Positions 36,126-45,688 of a stretch of DNA of 63,921 bases are shown piece by piece. The notes under the pieces are model-generated. The model saw only the letters and a program-made list of their open reading frames with translations, searched no databases and was not told where the DNA came from. The DNA is from Vallitalea sp. GTDB lineage: Bacteria; Bacillota; Clostridia; Lachnospirales; Vallitaleaceae. A program made the position numbers and the translations under genes. Position 1 is the first letter of the stretch; each line of letters opens with the position of its first letter. The stretch is taken from the NCBI GenBank assembly GCA_025210235.1, contig JAOASG010000034.1, forward strand, positions 1 through 63,921. Reading direction: 5' to 3'.

Positions 36126-36908
36126 ATGATTACTAGTTTACAAAATTCAAAAATAAAAAAGATAATTCAAATAACAAGTAAATCTAAATATAGAAAAAAA
36201 GAAGGTCTATTTATTGTAGAAGGAAAGAAAATGATAGATGAAGTTGATAATAATAAGATAGATGAAATTATTATCTCAGAGTCCTTTGCAGTAAATGAGG
36301 TACACTATATAACTAAGTTAAAAGATAAAAAAATTCATATAGAAATTGTAAGTGATTCAATTATGAAACATATATCTAATGCGGTAACACCTCAAGGTAT
36401 TATGGGGGTTATTAAAATATGCACTATACCATTAGATATTGTTGTTGATGAAAATCCTTTTATAATTATACTAGAGAATATTCAAGACCCAGGGAACCTA
36501 GGGACAATAATTAGAACTGCTGATGCGGTAAAAGCAAGTGGAGTTATTATATCTAAAGGGTCTGTTGATGTTTATAATCCAAAGGTTGTAAGGTCTACTA
36601 TGGGTTCAATATTTAGAGTGCCAATATTGGAAGGTAGAGATATTGAAAAAGATATTGAAATGCTAAAAGATAATAAAATAGAAATCTTAGCTTGTAATTT
36701 AAAAGGAAGTATTAATATTTATGATTGTAATTTAACAAAAGGTATTGCTGTCCTTATTGGAAACGAGGGAAATGGGTTATCTGATAATATAACTAAATTA
36801 GCGAGTAAAAATATTAAAATTCCAATGATAGGACAAGCAGAATCATTAAATGCAGGAGTTGCAACTAGTATAATATCCTATGAGGTTTTAAGACAAAGAT
36901 ATTATTAA
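36126..36908 (+). CDS. SpoU/TrmH-family RNA 2'-O-methyltransferase
   Basis: SPOUT methyltransferase of 260 residues. An N-terminal L30e-like RNA-binding domain (about 1-100, LQNSKIKKIIQITSKSKYRK and LFIVEGKKMI) precedes the catalytic knot. The three family motifs are present: IILENIQDPGNLGTIIRTAD (about 114-133), LIGNEGNGLS (about 211-220) and AESLNAGVATSI (about 239-250). It transfers a methyl group from S-adenosylmethionine to a ribose in rRNA (RlmB/TsnR-like) or tRNA; the exact target is not clear. It begins 10 bases after ktrA, so is co-transcribed, and a strong terminator follows. Confidence 0.9.
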   Translation: MITSLQNSKIKKIIQITSKSKYRKKEGLFIVEGKKMIDEVDNNKIDEIIISESFAVNEVHYITKLKDKKIHIEIVSDSIMKHISNAVTPQGIMGVIKICTIPLDIVVDENPFIIILENIQDPGNLGTIIRTADAVKASGVIISKGSVDVYNPKVVRSTMGSIFRVPILEGRDIEKDIEMLKDNKIEILACNLKGSINIYDCNLTKGIAVLIGNEGNGLSDNITKLASKNIKIPMIGQAESLNAGVATSIISYEVLRQRYY

Positions 36909-36937
36909 AAAAATAATATATTATTTATTAAGTTATC

Positions 36938-37004
36938 AAAAATCCTATTTGTATAAACAGATTCACTAAGTGTTTAGTGTACTGTAATACAAAAAGGATT
37001 TTTT
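36938..37004 (+). terminator. Long hairpin terminator after the SpoU methylase gene
   Basis: AAAAATCC (36938-36945) pairs with GGATTTTT (36996-37003). Interior pairing also forms (TTTGTAT with ATACAAA, ACAG with CTGT, CACTAA with TTAGTG), and a T-run follows. Confidence 0.85.
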
Positions 37005-37179
37005 AATATATACATAATAATAGTAAAAAAAGTACACCATTTTAAAAGATAGTCGAATTTACAGTAAGTAATTAAGGTAATATAATAAATATAAGTAAAG
37101 TAACACAAAAATCTTAGTACATATAATATTATTTTTGTGAATTTTACCAAGACATACAAAATAAAAGGAGGAGTTTTTA

Positions 37180-38538
37180 ATGAAGAAGAATTTACGTTCA
37201 ACTTTAATAATGCTACTTATTGCTGTATTGATGGTATCGATAGTTGGTTGTGGTAAAACAAAAAAAGATGAAGAAAAAGGTGTAGACACTACTCAACAAT
37301 CAAATGATGATAATAAAGTAAGTAAGCCAATAGTTCTTAAGGGTATTGCTACAACAGAATTTGAAAAAAAAGAATATAAGAATTTACAAGAATGTTTTAA
37401 GAAATTCTCTGATATTGCTCCGAATGTAAAAGTAGAATTTGATTATGTACCATTTGCTGAATTAGATCAAAAAATAACTTTAGCTAATGCTGGAGGAAAT
37501 TATTATGATTTAGTTTTAGTTAATAATTCAACAGTACCTTCATTCGCTCAAGCAGAGATTATTGATGAGTTAGATGAATATGTTAAAAAAGATAATATTG
37601 ATATGTATAAAAAATTTGTTAAAGCGGCAGCAGATGTCTCATATTTTAACGACCATGTTTACGCAATGCCATTTAACATGGATACTCGAGTATTAGCTGT
37701 AAATAAAGATATTTTAAGCAAATATAATTTAGAATTACCAAAGACTAAAGAAGATATGATTGAAATATCAAAGACTGTTACAGCAGACACAAATGATGAT
37801 GGTGTTAACGATCAGTTTGGTTATTACATGAATATTTCTCGTACATTACCAAGTATTTATATTCAAGGTCAATGGTTAATGGCTAATGGTCTTAGAATGT
37901 ATGATAAAACTGAAGACGGAAAGTTAGTATCACATCTTGATTCAGAAGCTGGAATAGATTTCTTTAAATGGGGTAAAGAATTAGGTAAATATTCACCAAA
38001 TGATTTAATAAGTTATGATAACAGTATGATTAAAGATGCTTTTGCATCAGGTAAAGTGGCAATGTATACATTTGGAGCATGGATGTTAAGTGATGAACCA
38101 TTTATCCAAAAATTAAAAGATAACAATATTAATTATGAATTAATACTTAATCCAGAAGGTTTAGCAGGAAACGCAGCAAGTAGTGGTGGTTGGCTTCTTG
38201 GAATAGGTAGTAAGTCAAAAAATAAGGATGCGGCTTGGGAGTTTCTTAAATTCATTACAGAGCCAAAAGTAAATGCTATATTTACATCTGCGTTATCTCC
38301 AATGTTAGATTCATATAATTATGAGCCATTTAATGAAGAAAAATATACAGTATTTAAAGAACAACTTAAAACATCACAATACGGTGTTCCTCAATTTACA
38401 CCAGAATTTAGTGCAATGGTTGATATATATGGAGAAAACTTTACAGCATGTGTTCTAGGTGCAAAAGAACCAGAAGAAGCTGCAAAAGATGCAGCCAAAA
38501 AAATTAATGACTTATTAAAAGAAAAAGGATATCAATAA
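37180..38538 (+). CDS. Sugar ABC transporter substrate-binding lipoprotein
   Basis: Secreted lipoprotein of 452 residues. A short signal sequence ends in lipobox VSIVGC with Cys24 as lipid-anchored first residue, followed by a Lys/Asp/Gln-rich linker. The body is a family 1 extracellular solute-binding protein (MalE/UgpB type): EYKNLQECFKKFSDIAPNVK, YDLVLVNNSTVPSFA, and SGKVAMYTFGAWML, plus GGWLLGIGSKSKNKDAAWEF near residues 340-360. It captures a sugar or oligosaccharide for the two permeases downstream. GH38 mannosidase and mannose-6-phosphate isomerase in the locus suggest a mannose-containing ligand. Ribosome site GGAGGAG is very strong. A hairpin directly after it probably lets it be made in excess over the permeases. 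Confidence 0.92.
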   Translation: MKKNLRSTLIMLLIAVLMVSIVGCGKTKKDEEKGVDTTQQSNDDNKVSKPIVLKGIATTEFEKKEYKNLQECFKKFSDIAPNVKVEFDYVPFAELDQKITLANAGGNYYDLVLVNNSTVPSFAQAEIIDELDEYVKKDNIDMYKKFVKAAADVSYFNDHVYAMPFNMDTRVLAVNKDILSKYNLELPKTKEDMIEISKTVTADTNDDGVNDQFGYYMNISRTLPSIYIQGQWLMANGLRMYDKTEDGKLVSHLDSEAGIDFFKWGKELGKYSPNDLISYDNSMIKDAFASGKVAMYTFGAWMLSDEPFIQKLKDNNINYELILNPEGLAGNAASSGGWLLGIGSKSKNKDAAWEFLKFITEPKVNAIFTSALSPMLDSYNYEPFNEEKYTVFKEQLKTSQYGVPQFTPEFSAMVDIYGENFTACVLGAKEPEEAAKDAAKKINDLLKEKGYQ

Positions 38539-38569
38539 AATAATATTAACTATCTTCATATAACCTTAA

Positions 38570-38610
38570 TTTTTAGTGTCAAAAGCAAATATGCCTTTGA
38601 CACTAAAAAA
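38570..38610 (+). terminator. Hairpin between binding-protein and permease genes
   Basis: TTTTTAGTGTCAAA (38570-38583) pairs perfectly with TTTGACACTAAAAA (38596-38609) around a 12-base loop. It has A-rich rather than T-rich sequence downstream, so it may act more as a partial terminator or 3'-stabilising hairpin for the binding-protein message. Confidence 0.65.
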
Positions 38611-38614
38611 ATAT

Positions 38615-38642
38615 AAGGTAATTGTAGTTTTGCAATTACTTA
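38615..38642. repeat. Miniature copy of the palindromic repeat
   Basis: AAGGTAATTG joined directly to TAGTTTTGCAATTACTTA retains both outer ends of the reference repeat while the interior is deleted. It lies between the binding-protein hairpin and the permease gene. Confidence 0.75.
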
Positions 38643-38673
38643 GGTAAATAAATTATAAAAGGAATGACGAAAA

Positions 38674-39564
38674 ATGAACGGTTTAAGTAAAAAAAATAAA
38701 AAGCTATATTTATTTTTACTTCCATTAATAGTGGTCTTGTTAGTAATGGTAGCATATCCTTTCTTTTCTAATATTTATTATAGTTTCACAGATTTTAGTT
38801 TAATTAAGCCACACAGACAGTTTATATACTTTCAAAATTATATAAAAATACTTAGCGATAATGAGTTTTTAACTATATTTAAAAATACAATAGTTTGGAC
38901 AGTAGGTAATATGGTTCTAATCATATTAATTGGATTAACCGTAGGATTATTACTAGATTCTGATATTAAAGGGAAAATAATATTACAGTCAGTAATATTA
39001 ATACCATGGGTAATACCACAAATAGTTACGGGGTATACATGGAAATGGATGATGGCATCAGATTATGGTATTTTAAATTCAATCTTAATGAATCTTGGAA
39101 TTATTGATGGAAACTTCTCTTGGTTTAGAGATGGGAAAATGGCGATGCTTGCAGTAATTCTTGCAAATGTTTGGAGATCATTTCCTTTAATGGCAGTAAT
39201 GATTTATGCTAAAAAAAGAACTATGCCAAAAGAGTGGACAGAAGCGGCATTAATAGACGGTGCAAGCACTTTTCAAGTATTTCGATATATTGTCTTAGAA
39301 TATGTCAAGCCTGTATTAATAAGTACATCGGTATTAATATTCCTTTGGTGTTATAATGCTTTTGGCATTATATATGCTATAACTGAAGGAGGTCCTCTTG
39401 GAGCAACAGAGACATTCCCAGTATATATACAGAAAAAAGCATTTGGACAGTTTGATTTTGGATTTACTTCTGCTATGTCCATTTTGATGATGTTATCGAT
39501 GGTAATCTTATATATAATAATTAAATATGTTTTAAAAAACAAGAAAAATTCAGAGGAGGTGTAA
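38674..39564 (+). CDS. Sugar ABC transporter permease, MalF/UgpA type
   Basis: Integral membrane permease of 296 residues with six helices and the BPD_transp_1 fold. The cytoplasmic EAA loop reads EWTEAALIDGASTFQVFRYI (about 189-208), the site that docks the ATPase. Together with the next gene it forms the transmembrane channel for the sugar captured by the lipoprotein. No ATPase gene is in the locus, so a shared MsmX-type ATPase is probably used, as is usual in Firmicutes. A few bases separate it from the second permease. Confidence 0.92.
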   Translation: MNGLSKKNKKLYLFLLPLIVVLLVMVAYPFFSNIYYSFTDFSLIKPHRQFIYFQNYIKILSDNEFLTIFKNTIVWTVGNMVLIILIGLTVGLLLDSDIKGKIILQSVILIPWVIPQIVTGYTWKWMMASDYGILNSILMNLGIIDGNFSWFRDGKMAMLAVILANVWRSFPLMAVMIYAKKRTMPKEWTEAALIDGASTFQVFRYIVLEYVKPVLISTSVLIFLWCYNAFGIIYAITEGGPLGATETFPVYIQKKAFGQFDFGFTSAMSILMMLSMVILYIIIKYVLKNKKNSEEV

Positions 39565-39568
39565 TAAA

Positions 39569-40414
39569 ATGAAATCTGGTAATATAAAATTTAGTAAAAT
39601 CTCGTTTAAAATTATAAAATATTTATACGCTATAGTTATTACAATATTTTCTGTATTTCCTTTTTTGTGGATGGTATCTACATCTTTAAAACCAGCTAAA
39701 GATATATATTCAACACCTCCCAAATTTATTACATCAAATATGAACTTTAATAACTACATAACAGCTATAAAAAATAATAATTTATTGGGGTATGTTAAAA
39801 ATAGTCTAATTGTAACATTATCAACAGTTGCAATAACTATTATAATTGCAACTTTAGCCGCTTTTGCTATTGGATATCTTAAATTACCAAAAGGTAAATT
39901 GGTTATGAAAGTGTTATATAGTTTGCAGATGTTACCTATTGCAGTTACAATTATTCCAATGTATATATTATGTAGTAGACTGGGGATACTAAACAGATAC
40001 CCCTCTTTAATACTAGCTTATTTGGCTGGAGCAGTACCAGTTGCAGTAATTTTACTAACAGGATTTATGGTAGACATACCAGATGAATTAGGTGAGGCGG
40101 CTAAAATTGATGGATGTAATACTTTTAATGCTTTTTGGAGAATTGTAATTCCTATAGCTTTACCAGGAATAGTGTCAGCATCTATATTCTCATTTATTAG
40201 AGTTTGGCAAGAATTTATAATAGCCCTTTCATTTACAAGTGACAGTAAAATGTATACTTTACCAGTTGGATTAAAGACATATATAGGAATGCATGATACA
40301 GATTGGGGCGGGCTAATGGCAACAGCTGTAGTAATTTCAATTCCAGCAATAATTATATTTGTGGCTGTACAAAAACAATTTGTAGATAGTTTAGCAGGTT
40401 CTGTTAAGGGCTAG
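39569..40414 (+). CDS. Sugar ABC transporter permease, MalG/UgpE type
   Basis: Integral membrane permease of 281 residues with six helices. An N-terminal segment FPFLWMVSTSLKPAKDIYST is typical of MalG-type subunits. The EAA loop is DELGEAAKIDGCNTFNAFWR (about 171-190). The C-terminus ends in QFVDSLAGSVKG, a hallmark of carbohydrate permeases of this class. It pairs with the preceding permease. The gene starts 5 bases after its neighbour's stop, inside a GGAGGTG ribosome-site context, and the mannosidase gene follows 17 bases later. Confidence 0.93.
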   Translation: MKSGNIKFSKISFKIIKYLYAIVITIFSVFPFLWMVSTSLKPAKDIYSTPPKFITSNMNFNNYITAIKNNNLLGYVKNSLIVTLSTVAITIIIATLAAFAIGYLKLPKGKLVMKVLYSLQMLPIAVTIIPMYILCSRLGILNRYPSLILAYLAGAVPVAVILLTGFMVDIPDELGEAAKIDGCNTFNAFWRIVIPIALPGIVSASIFSFIRVWQEFIIALSFTSDSKMYTLPVGLKTYIGMHDTDWGGLMATAVVISIPAIIIFVAVQKQFVDSLAGSVKG

Positions 40415-40430
40415 TGAAGGAGGATACATT

Positions 40431-42932
40431 ATGGAAAAAATGCATTTAGTTTGTAACGCACATCTTGATCCAGTATGGTTATGGAGATGGGATGATGGTG
40501 TTGCTGAAGCAATTTCAACATTTAGAGTGGCAGCTGACTTTTTAGAAGAATATGATGGCTTTGTTTTTAATCATAATGAAGTTATACTATATGAATGGGT
40601 AGAAGAATATGAACCACAATTGTTCAAAAGAATACAAAAACTAGTTTCTGAAGGTAAATGGCATATTATGGGAGGTTGGTATTTACAACCAGATTGTAAT
40701 ATGGTATCAGGAGAAGGATTTATAAGGCAAATTGAAGTAGGTAGAAAATATTTTAAAGAAAAATTTGATAAAATGCCAACGACAGCAATCAACTTTGATC
40801 CATTTGGGCATACAAGAGGATTAGTTCAGATATTAAAAAAGACAGGTTATGACTCATATTTCTTTTGTAGACCATTAAGAGAATTTAAAGGAAAAGTAAT
40901 AAATGAATGGGGTTATGATGATTTTACTTGGGTAGGTTATGATGGTTCTGAGATTATTGGACATCGTCATTTTGATATATATTTAAGTAGAAGAGGAAAA
41001 GCAGTTGATAAAATAAAGAAATATTTAGACGTTAGAAATGATAAAGAAATTGGTTTGTTATCATGGGGGATAGGTAATCATGGTGGTGGACCATCAAAAA
41101 TAGATTTAGACAAAATTACAGAGTTTATTGAAAAGAACCAAGAAGTTGAGATTATACATTCTACTCCAGAAAACTATTTTACTGAATTAAAGGAAAAAAA
41201 TAATGAGTTACCAAAAGTAAAAACGGATATGAACCCATGGGCGGTTGGATGTTTAACAACACTAGCTGATATTAAGAAAAAATATAGATTGTTAGAAAGT
41301 GAAATGTTTTTAACAGAAAAAATGGTAACACATGCTGTTTTAGGAGGCAGAATGAGTTATCCAGAGGAACAATTACTGTTAGCACAAAAAGATATGTTAT
41401 TTGCTCAATTTCATGATATATTACCTGGTACAGTTGTACCGTCTGCACAAGAAGATTCACTTAATACAATTGCTCATGGTTTAGATATATTATCAAAAAT
41501 AAAAACCAAAGCATTTTTTAAACTAACAAGTGGGCAGGGAAAAGCAAAAACAGGTGAAATACCAATATTAATATATAATCCACATCCATTTAAAATAGTA
41601 GGTACTTTTGAATGTGAATTTAATCTAGAAGATGAATGTTTTAGTGAATATCCATTTAAAAATCCAGTTGTTTATAAAAACGGAAAAAGATTACCGTCTC
41701 AATATGAGCAAGAAGAATCAAACATGCCTGAACAATGGAGAAGAAAAGTTGTATTTAAAGGAGAACTTGAACCAACTTCAATGAATAGATTTGATTGTAT
41801 TATAGAGGATATGGAAAGAAGAGATAAAATACAACTGAAAAAAACAAACGGCGTATATAAATTTACTAACGGTGAAATAACAGTTTTAATTAACTGTTCA
41901 ACTGGATTAATTGATAAGTTAATAATAGATGATAAAAGTTACTTAGATGAAAATGCTTTTAGACCAATTGTAATTAATGATGATGACCATTCAATAGGTA
42001 CATTTGTAAAAGATTTTAGAAATGTAATAGGGCATTTTACTTTAATGAATAAACATAAAAGCACTAAGTTTGCAGGTGTATATGGGAAAGTATTAGAACC
42101 TGTTAGAGTTGTTGAAGATAGTGAAGTAAGAACGATAATTGAAGCTGATTTGGAATATGAAAATTCTGCAATATGCTTAAGATATTTATTGCCCAAGACA
42201 GGAACCCAGTTCCAAGTTCAATTAGTTGTACATTGGAATGAAAAAAATAAAATGTTAAAATTATCAATACCAACTAATAATATAAATAATAAATATTTAG
42301 GGCAAGTAGCTTATGGAAAAGATTTTCTTTATAATAATGGTGATGAGACAGTCTCTCAAAAATGGACAGGAATTGTTAACGAAGAAGAAGATACATCATT
42401 AACAATTATTAATGATAGAATTTATGGATCTGATTATAAAGATGGTGAGATTAGATTATCTTTATTACGTTCACCTAGATATGGATGTTTGGCAAAAGAA
42501 GAAGATAGAAGATTTTTATACAATGACGGCTATGTGTATCATACAGATCAAGGTATTAATGTATTTAACTTCTGGGTTAATGGTGGAAAAATAAAAGATA
42601 GAATGCAATTAATTGACAACGAAGCATTAATACAACATGAAAAGCCATATATATTATCTTTCTTTCCTTCGGGTGATGGAGAACAAGTTAAGACTCTTAT
42701 CAAACTTGATAATAATACAGTAATAATATCAGCATTTAAAAAACAAATAGATTCAGAAAATTATTTGTTAAGATTATATAATACTAATAATAGTGATCAG
42801 ATAGTTAATGTTACTATTCCTTTATTAGATATTAATACTACTTTAAAAATGGGCAAGTATGAAGTTAAAACATTATTAATAGATATCCAGAGTAAAAAAA
42901 TTATTGAAACAGATATGTTGGGTAAGAGGTGA
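40431..42932 (+). CDS. Alpha-mannosidase, glycoside hydrolase family 38
   Basis: Cytoplasmic enzyme of 833 residues without signal peptide. The catalytic domain begins MHLVCNAHLDPVWLWRWDDG, where His11 and Asp13 are zinc ligands. The nucleophile is Asp123 in INFDPFGHTRG, itself also a zinc ligand. A central three-helix region and long C-terminal beta domains (from about 390) follow as in other bacterial GH38 enzymes. It removes alpha-linked mannose from short imported oligosaccharides. The C-terminal part is complete and length is normal. The stop overlaps the ribosome site of the isomerase gene, so the two are coupled. The exact linkage (1,2, 1,3 or 1,6) cannot be read. Confidence 0.93.
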   Translation: MEKMHLVCNAHLDPVWLWRWDDGVAEAISTFRVAADFLEEYDGFVFNHNEVILYEWVEEYEPQLFKRIQKLVSEGKWHIMGGWYLQPDCNMVSGEGFIRQIEVGRKYFKEKFDKMPTTAINFDPFGHTRGLVQILKKTGYDSYFFCRPLREFKGKVINEWGYDDFTWVGYDGSEIIGHRHFDIYLSRRGKAVDKIKKYLDVRNDKEIGLLSWGIGNHGGGPSKIDLDKITEFIEKNQEVEIIHSTPENYFTELKEKNNELPKVKTDMNPWAVGCLTTLADIKKKYRLLESEMFLTEKMVTHAVLGGRMSYPEEQLLLAQKDMLFAQFHDILPGTVVPSAQEDSLNTIAHGLDILSKIKTKAFFKLTSGQGKAKTGEIPILIYNPHPFKIVGTFECEFNLEDECFSEYPFKNPVVYKNGKRLPSQYEQEESNMPEQWRRKVVFKGELEPTSMNRFDCIIEDMERRDKIQLKKTNGVYKFTNGEITVLINCSTGLIDKLIIDDKSYLDENAFRPIVINDDDHSIGTFVKDFRNVIGHFTLMNKHKSTKFAGVYGKVLEPVRVVEDSEVRTIIEADLEYENSAICLRYLLPKTGTQFQVQLVVHWNEKNKMLKLSIPTNNINNKYLGQVAYGKDFLYNNGDETVSQKWTGIVNEEEDTSLTIINDRIYGSDYKDGEIRLSLLRSPRYGCLAKEEDRRFLYNDGYVYHTDQGINVFNFWVNGGKIKDRMQLIDNEALIQHEKPYILSFFPSGDGEQVKTLIKLDNNTVIISAFKKQIDSENYLLRLYNTNNSDQIVNVTIPLLDINTTLKMGKYEVKTLLIDIQSKKIIETDMLGKR

Positions 42933-42936
42933 TTTT

Positions 42937-44040
42937 TTGAAAGAAGATATTCTGTATCCCTTATATAAGATGCCATTAAAACTAGAAAAAAATAGAGTAT
43001 ATAGACCTTTTATAGGGGGAAAATTATTGGAAGAGTGGCAGAATGATGAAAATCCAAAAGACGATCACTATGGAGAAAGATGGATTTCATCACTTACAGA
43101 AGCAAGAGCTTCATCTACTAATGAAAACGAAGGGCTAAGTATAATTATTTCAAATAATAAAACGTTAAAACAAGTAATACAAGAAAAACCAATAAAATTT
43201 CTAGGAGAGAATCACTATAAGAAATATGGAAATAATTTGGGAGTACTAGTAAAAGCACTAGACTCATATTCAAGACTATTAATTCAAGTTCATCCTAACA
43301 AAGAATTAGCCAAAAAATATTTTAACTCACCATTTGGTAAGACAGAAGCATGGTATATATTAGATACTCGTGAGGTAAATGGAGAACAACCATATATTTT
43401 ATTAGGATTTAAAGAAGGTGTTACAAAAGAAGAGTTAAAGGAAGCTTTTCATAAACAAGATATAAAAGCTATGGAAACAATGATGCACAAATTCTTTGTT
43501 AATCAAGGTGATGTATTTTTTATAGAAGCAGGATTACCTCATGCTATAGGAAGTGGGTGCTTTTTAATAGAAATACAAGAACCTACAGATTATACAATTA
43601 GAGTTGAGAAAACAACACCTGATGGAAGAGAAGTAGATGATTTTTCATGTCATCAAGGATTGGGATTTGAAAAGATGTTTGAGTGTTTTAATTACACTGG
43701 TTTTTCAAAGGGAAATATTGAAGATAGATTTAAGATTAATCCAAAAGTTATATGGAATTCGACAGATGTAAAAGTTGAAAATTTAATTTCTGAAAAGCAG
43801 ACATCACTTTTTCAGATGCAAAAGCTTTCTATAAAATCAAAATTAAAACTAGAAAGTATGGATAGTTTTGCAATATTTATTATTTTAAAAGGTGAAGGAA
43901 AGCTAATATGTAATAATTTGGAATTAGAATTAAACAAAGCTGATGAGTTTTTTATTCCTTATGATGTACACAATTTAGAGTTAATAAATCAAGGTATTGA
44001 ACAGTTAGAATTAATAATATGTTTTCCTCCAAAATCATAG
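42937..44040 (+). CDS. manA: Mannose-6-phosphate isomerase, class I
   Basis: Zinc enzyme of 367 residues that interconverts mannose-6-phosphate and fructose-6-phosphate. TTG 42937 is preferred as start because AGAGGTGA precedes it and the mannosidase stops at 42932; an upstream TTG at 42904 would overlap that gene and lacks a ribosome site. Zinc-site motifs are LIQVHPNKELAKKYF (Gln and His), FGKTEAWYIL (Glu) and EAGLPHAIGSG (His), and substrate residues follow in RVEKTTPDGRE. A second cupin half follows. The class I call rests on these motifs and length. No mannose kinase is in this locus, so phosphorylation of freed mannose must happen elsewhere. Confidence 0.9.
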   Translation: MKEDILYPLYKMPLKLEKNRVYRPFIGGKLLEEWQNDENPKDDHYGERWISSLTEARASSTNENEGLSIIISNNKTLKQVIQEKPIKFLGENHYKKYGNNLGVLVKALDSYSRLLIQVHPNKELAKKYFNSPFGKTEAWYILDTREVNGEQPYILLGFKEGVTKEELKEAFHKQDIKAMETMMHKFFVNQGDVFFIEAGLPHAIGSGCFLIEIQEPTDYTIRVEKTTPDGREVDDFSCHQGLGFEKMFECFNYTGFSKGNIEDRFKINPKVIWNSTDVKVENLISEKQTSLFQMQKLSIKSKLKLESMDSFAIFIILKGEGKLICNNLELELNKADEFFIPYDVHNLELINQGIEQLELIICFPPKS

Positions 44041-44044
44041 TATA

Positions 44045-44086
44045 TATAATGGAGCTGAATAAATATAAGCTCCATTATATTTTTTC
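44045..44086. terminator. Bidirectional terminator between manA and the AraC-type regulator gene
   Basis: TATAATGGAGCT (44045-44056) pairs perfectly with AGCTCCATTATA (44068-44079), followed by a T-run. The right arm overlaps the stop codon of the convergent response regulator gene. Confidence 0.87.
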
Positions 44087-45664
44087 CCTAAAGACTTGTG
44101 GTGAAACACCTACATTTTTTTTAAATACTTTTAAAAAGTACTTAACATCACTATAACCAACCTTCTCAGAAATTTCATACACACGTAGATTAGTTGTTTT
44201 TAATATATTTTTTGCATTTTCTATACGAATATTAGTTAAATATTTTGAAATAGGTGTACCGACTTCCTTGCTAAATAGTTGTGATAAATATGAAGAGCTT
44301 ATATGAAAATGATTTGCCAAATCAACTAGGTTAATGTTATTATTATAATTATTATCACAGTAAGTTATTACTTCTCTTATTATTTTTCTATGAATATTAT
44401 TATCATCTATAGCCATATTATTTTTAAGATAATTATAATAATCTATCATATTATTTTTGGTTTCATTTAAATTTTTTATTTGGAAAATCCATCCTAATAA
44501 TTCATTATCCTGAGTAAAAGGAAGATTAAGTTTTGTATTAGTTGAAAGTATATTTTGGTTACACTGATATATAATATCATATATATAGCTTATTAAATCA
44601 TTTTTATTAATAATTTCTAATTTGTTTAGCTCATCAAAGAGTATATCTATATTAGTAAAGATAGTATCCCAATTATGTTCTTTTAAAGAATTAACGATAT
44701 TAGTTTTAATAGTTGAAGTAAGAAAAACATCAGGTTTTTTTGCTGTTTTTATACTTTCAATATCTATGAAATAAAACTTATTATTACAAATAATTATTTC
44801 GGATTTATTTGATTGTATCTCATGGAAACTTTTATATATACCTTTAACTTCTTTATAACAATTACCTACATAACATATTATGTTACCAATATGTAGATTT
44901 GTAATTAGTTTTAGGAGTTGTCTAGATACATACAGTGCATATTGTTTAAAAGAGTAAGGATCTTTATTTTCTGTAGCAAAGACAATTATTATTTCTTCTT
45001 GGTTTCTAATTATAATATCTAGTTTATGATTATTTTTTTTATATCCAGATATAAATGAGTTCATCTTATGTTTTAATATATCAGAACTAATAAAATTGTT
45101 ATTATATGTTATAGTAAACATTGTTGATAGATAATAATTATTTATATTTAAATCAATATTAGTTATTTGAGTTTGTAAAACTTTGTTATTATTAATATTA
45201 TTGTTAGTAGTACTGAACATTCTAAGATAAAAATTTTCTTTAATATTATTTATATTAGAATCTTCCTTAAGAGCATTATAAGTTTGTTCTTGATTTAGAT
45301 TATCAATGCATTTATATATAGCTTTTATTAATAGACTATCATCTATAGGTTTTAAAATATAATCAGTAACACCTAATTTTATTGCAGTTTTTGCATATTC
45401 GAATTTGTCAAAACCACTAATAATAATTACTTGTGTTTTTGGACTATTTTTTTTTATCCACTTAGTTAAATCAAGCCCATTTTTATTGTTCATAACAATA
45501 TCTGTAATTAATATATCAGGATAATTATTCTTCATAGCCTTCATTGCTTCTTCAGCGTTGTTAACACTACCTAAAATAGATAAACCCATACTTTCCCATT
45601 CAATTGTTTTTTCAAGACCAGTCCGTATCCATATTTCATCATCTACTATAAAGACCTTATACAT
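44075..45664 (-). CDS. YesN-type response regulator with AraC DNA-binding domain
   Basis: Cytoplasmic regulator of 529 residues. The receiver (1-120) has Asp8/Asp9, phosphoacceptor Asp55 in ILITDIVMNN, Ser83 and Lys105. A poorly conserved middle of about 290 residues, rich in Asn and Ile, follows. The C-terminal 105 residues are two AraC-type helix-turn-helix units (LVDLANHFHISSSYLSQLFS; VYEISEKVGYSDVKYFLKVF). It is the partner of the YesM-type kinase upstream. Such pairs typically activate a neighbouring carbohydrate ABC operon, here the convergent mannosidase locus. A miniature repeat copy lies between it and the kinase gene. Confidence 0.92.
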   Translation of the reverse strand: MYKVFIVDDEIWIRTGLEKTIEWESMGLSILGSVNNAEEAMKAMKNNYPDILITDIVMNNKNGLDLTKWIKKNSPKTQVIIISGFDKFEYAKTAIKLGVTDYILKPIDDSLLIKAIYKCIDNLNQEQTYNALKEDSNINNIKENFYLRMFSTTNNNINNNKVLQTQITNIDLNINNYYLSTMFTITYNNNFISSDILKHKMNSFISGYKKNNHKLDIIIRNQEEIIIVFATENKDPYSFKQYALYVSRQLLKLITNLHIGNIICYVGNCYKEVKGIYKSFHEIQSNKSEIIICNNKFYFIDIESIKTAKKPDVFLTSTIKTNIVNSLKEHNWDTIFTNIDILFDELNKLEIINKNDLISYIYDIIYQCNQNILSTNTKLNLPFTQDNELLGWIFQIKNLNETKNNMIDYYNYLKNNMAIDDNNIHRKIIREVITYCDNNYNNNINLVDLANHFHISSSYLSQLFSKEVGTPISKYLTNIRIENAKNILKTTNLRVYEISEKVGYSDVKYFLKVFKKNVGVSPQVFREKI

Positions 45665-45688
45665 ATTAAAAACCTCTTTCTATTTATT

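Noticed and set aside
37066..37085. AAGTAATTAAGGTAATA as another repeat copy
   Set aside because: It shares only short A/T-rich words with the repeat ends and no GCAAAAC core.
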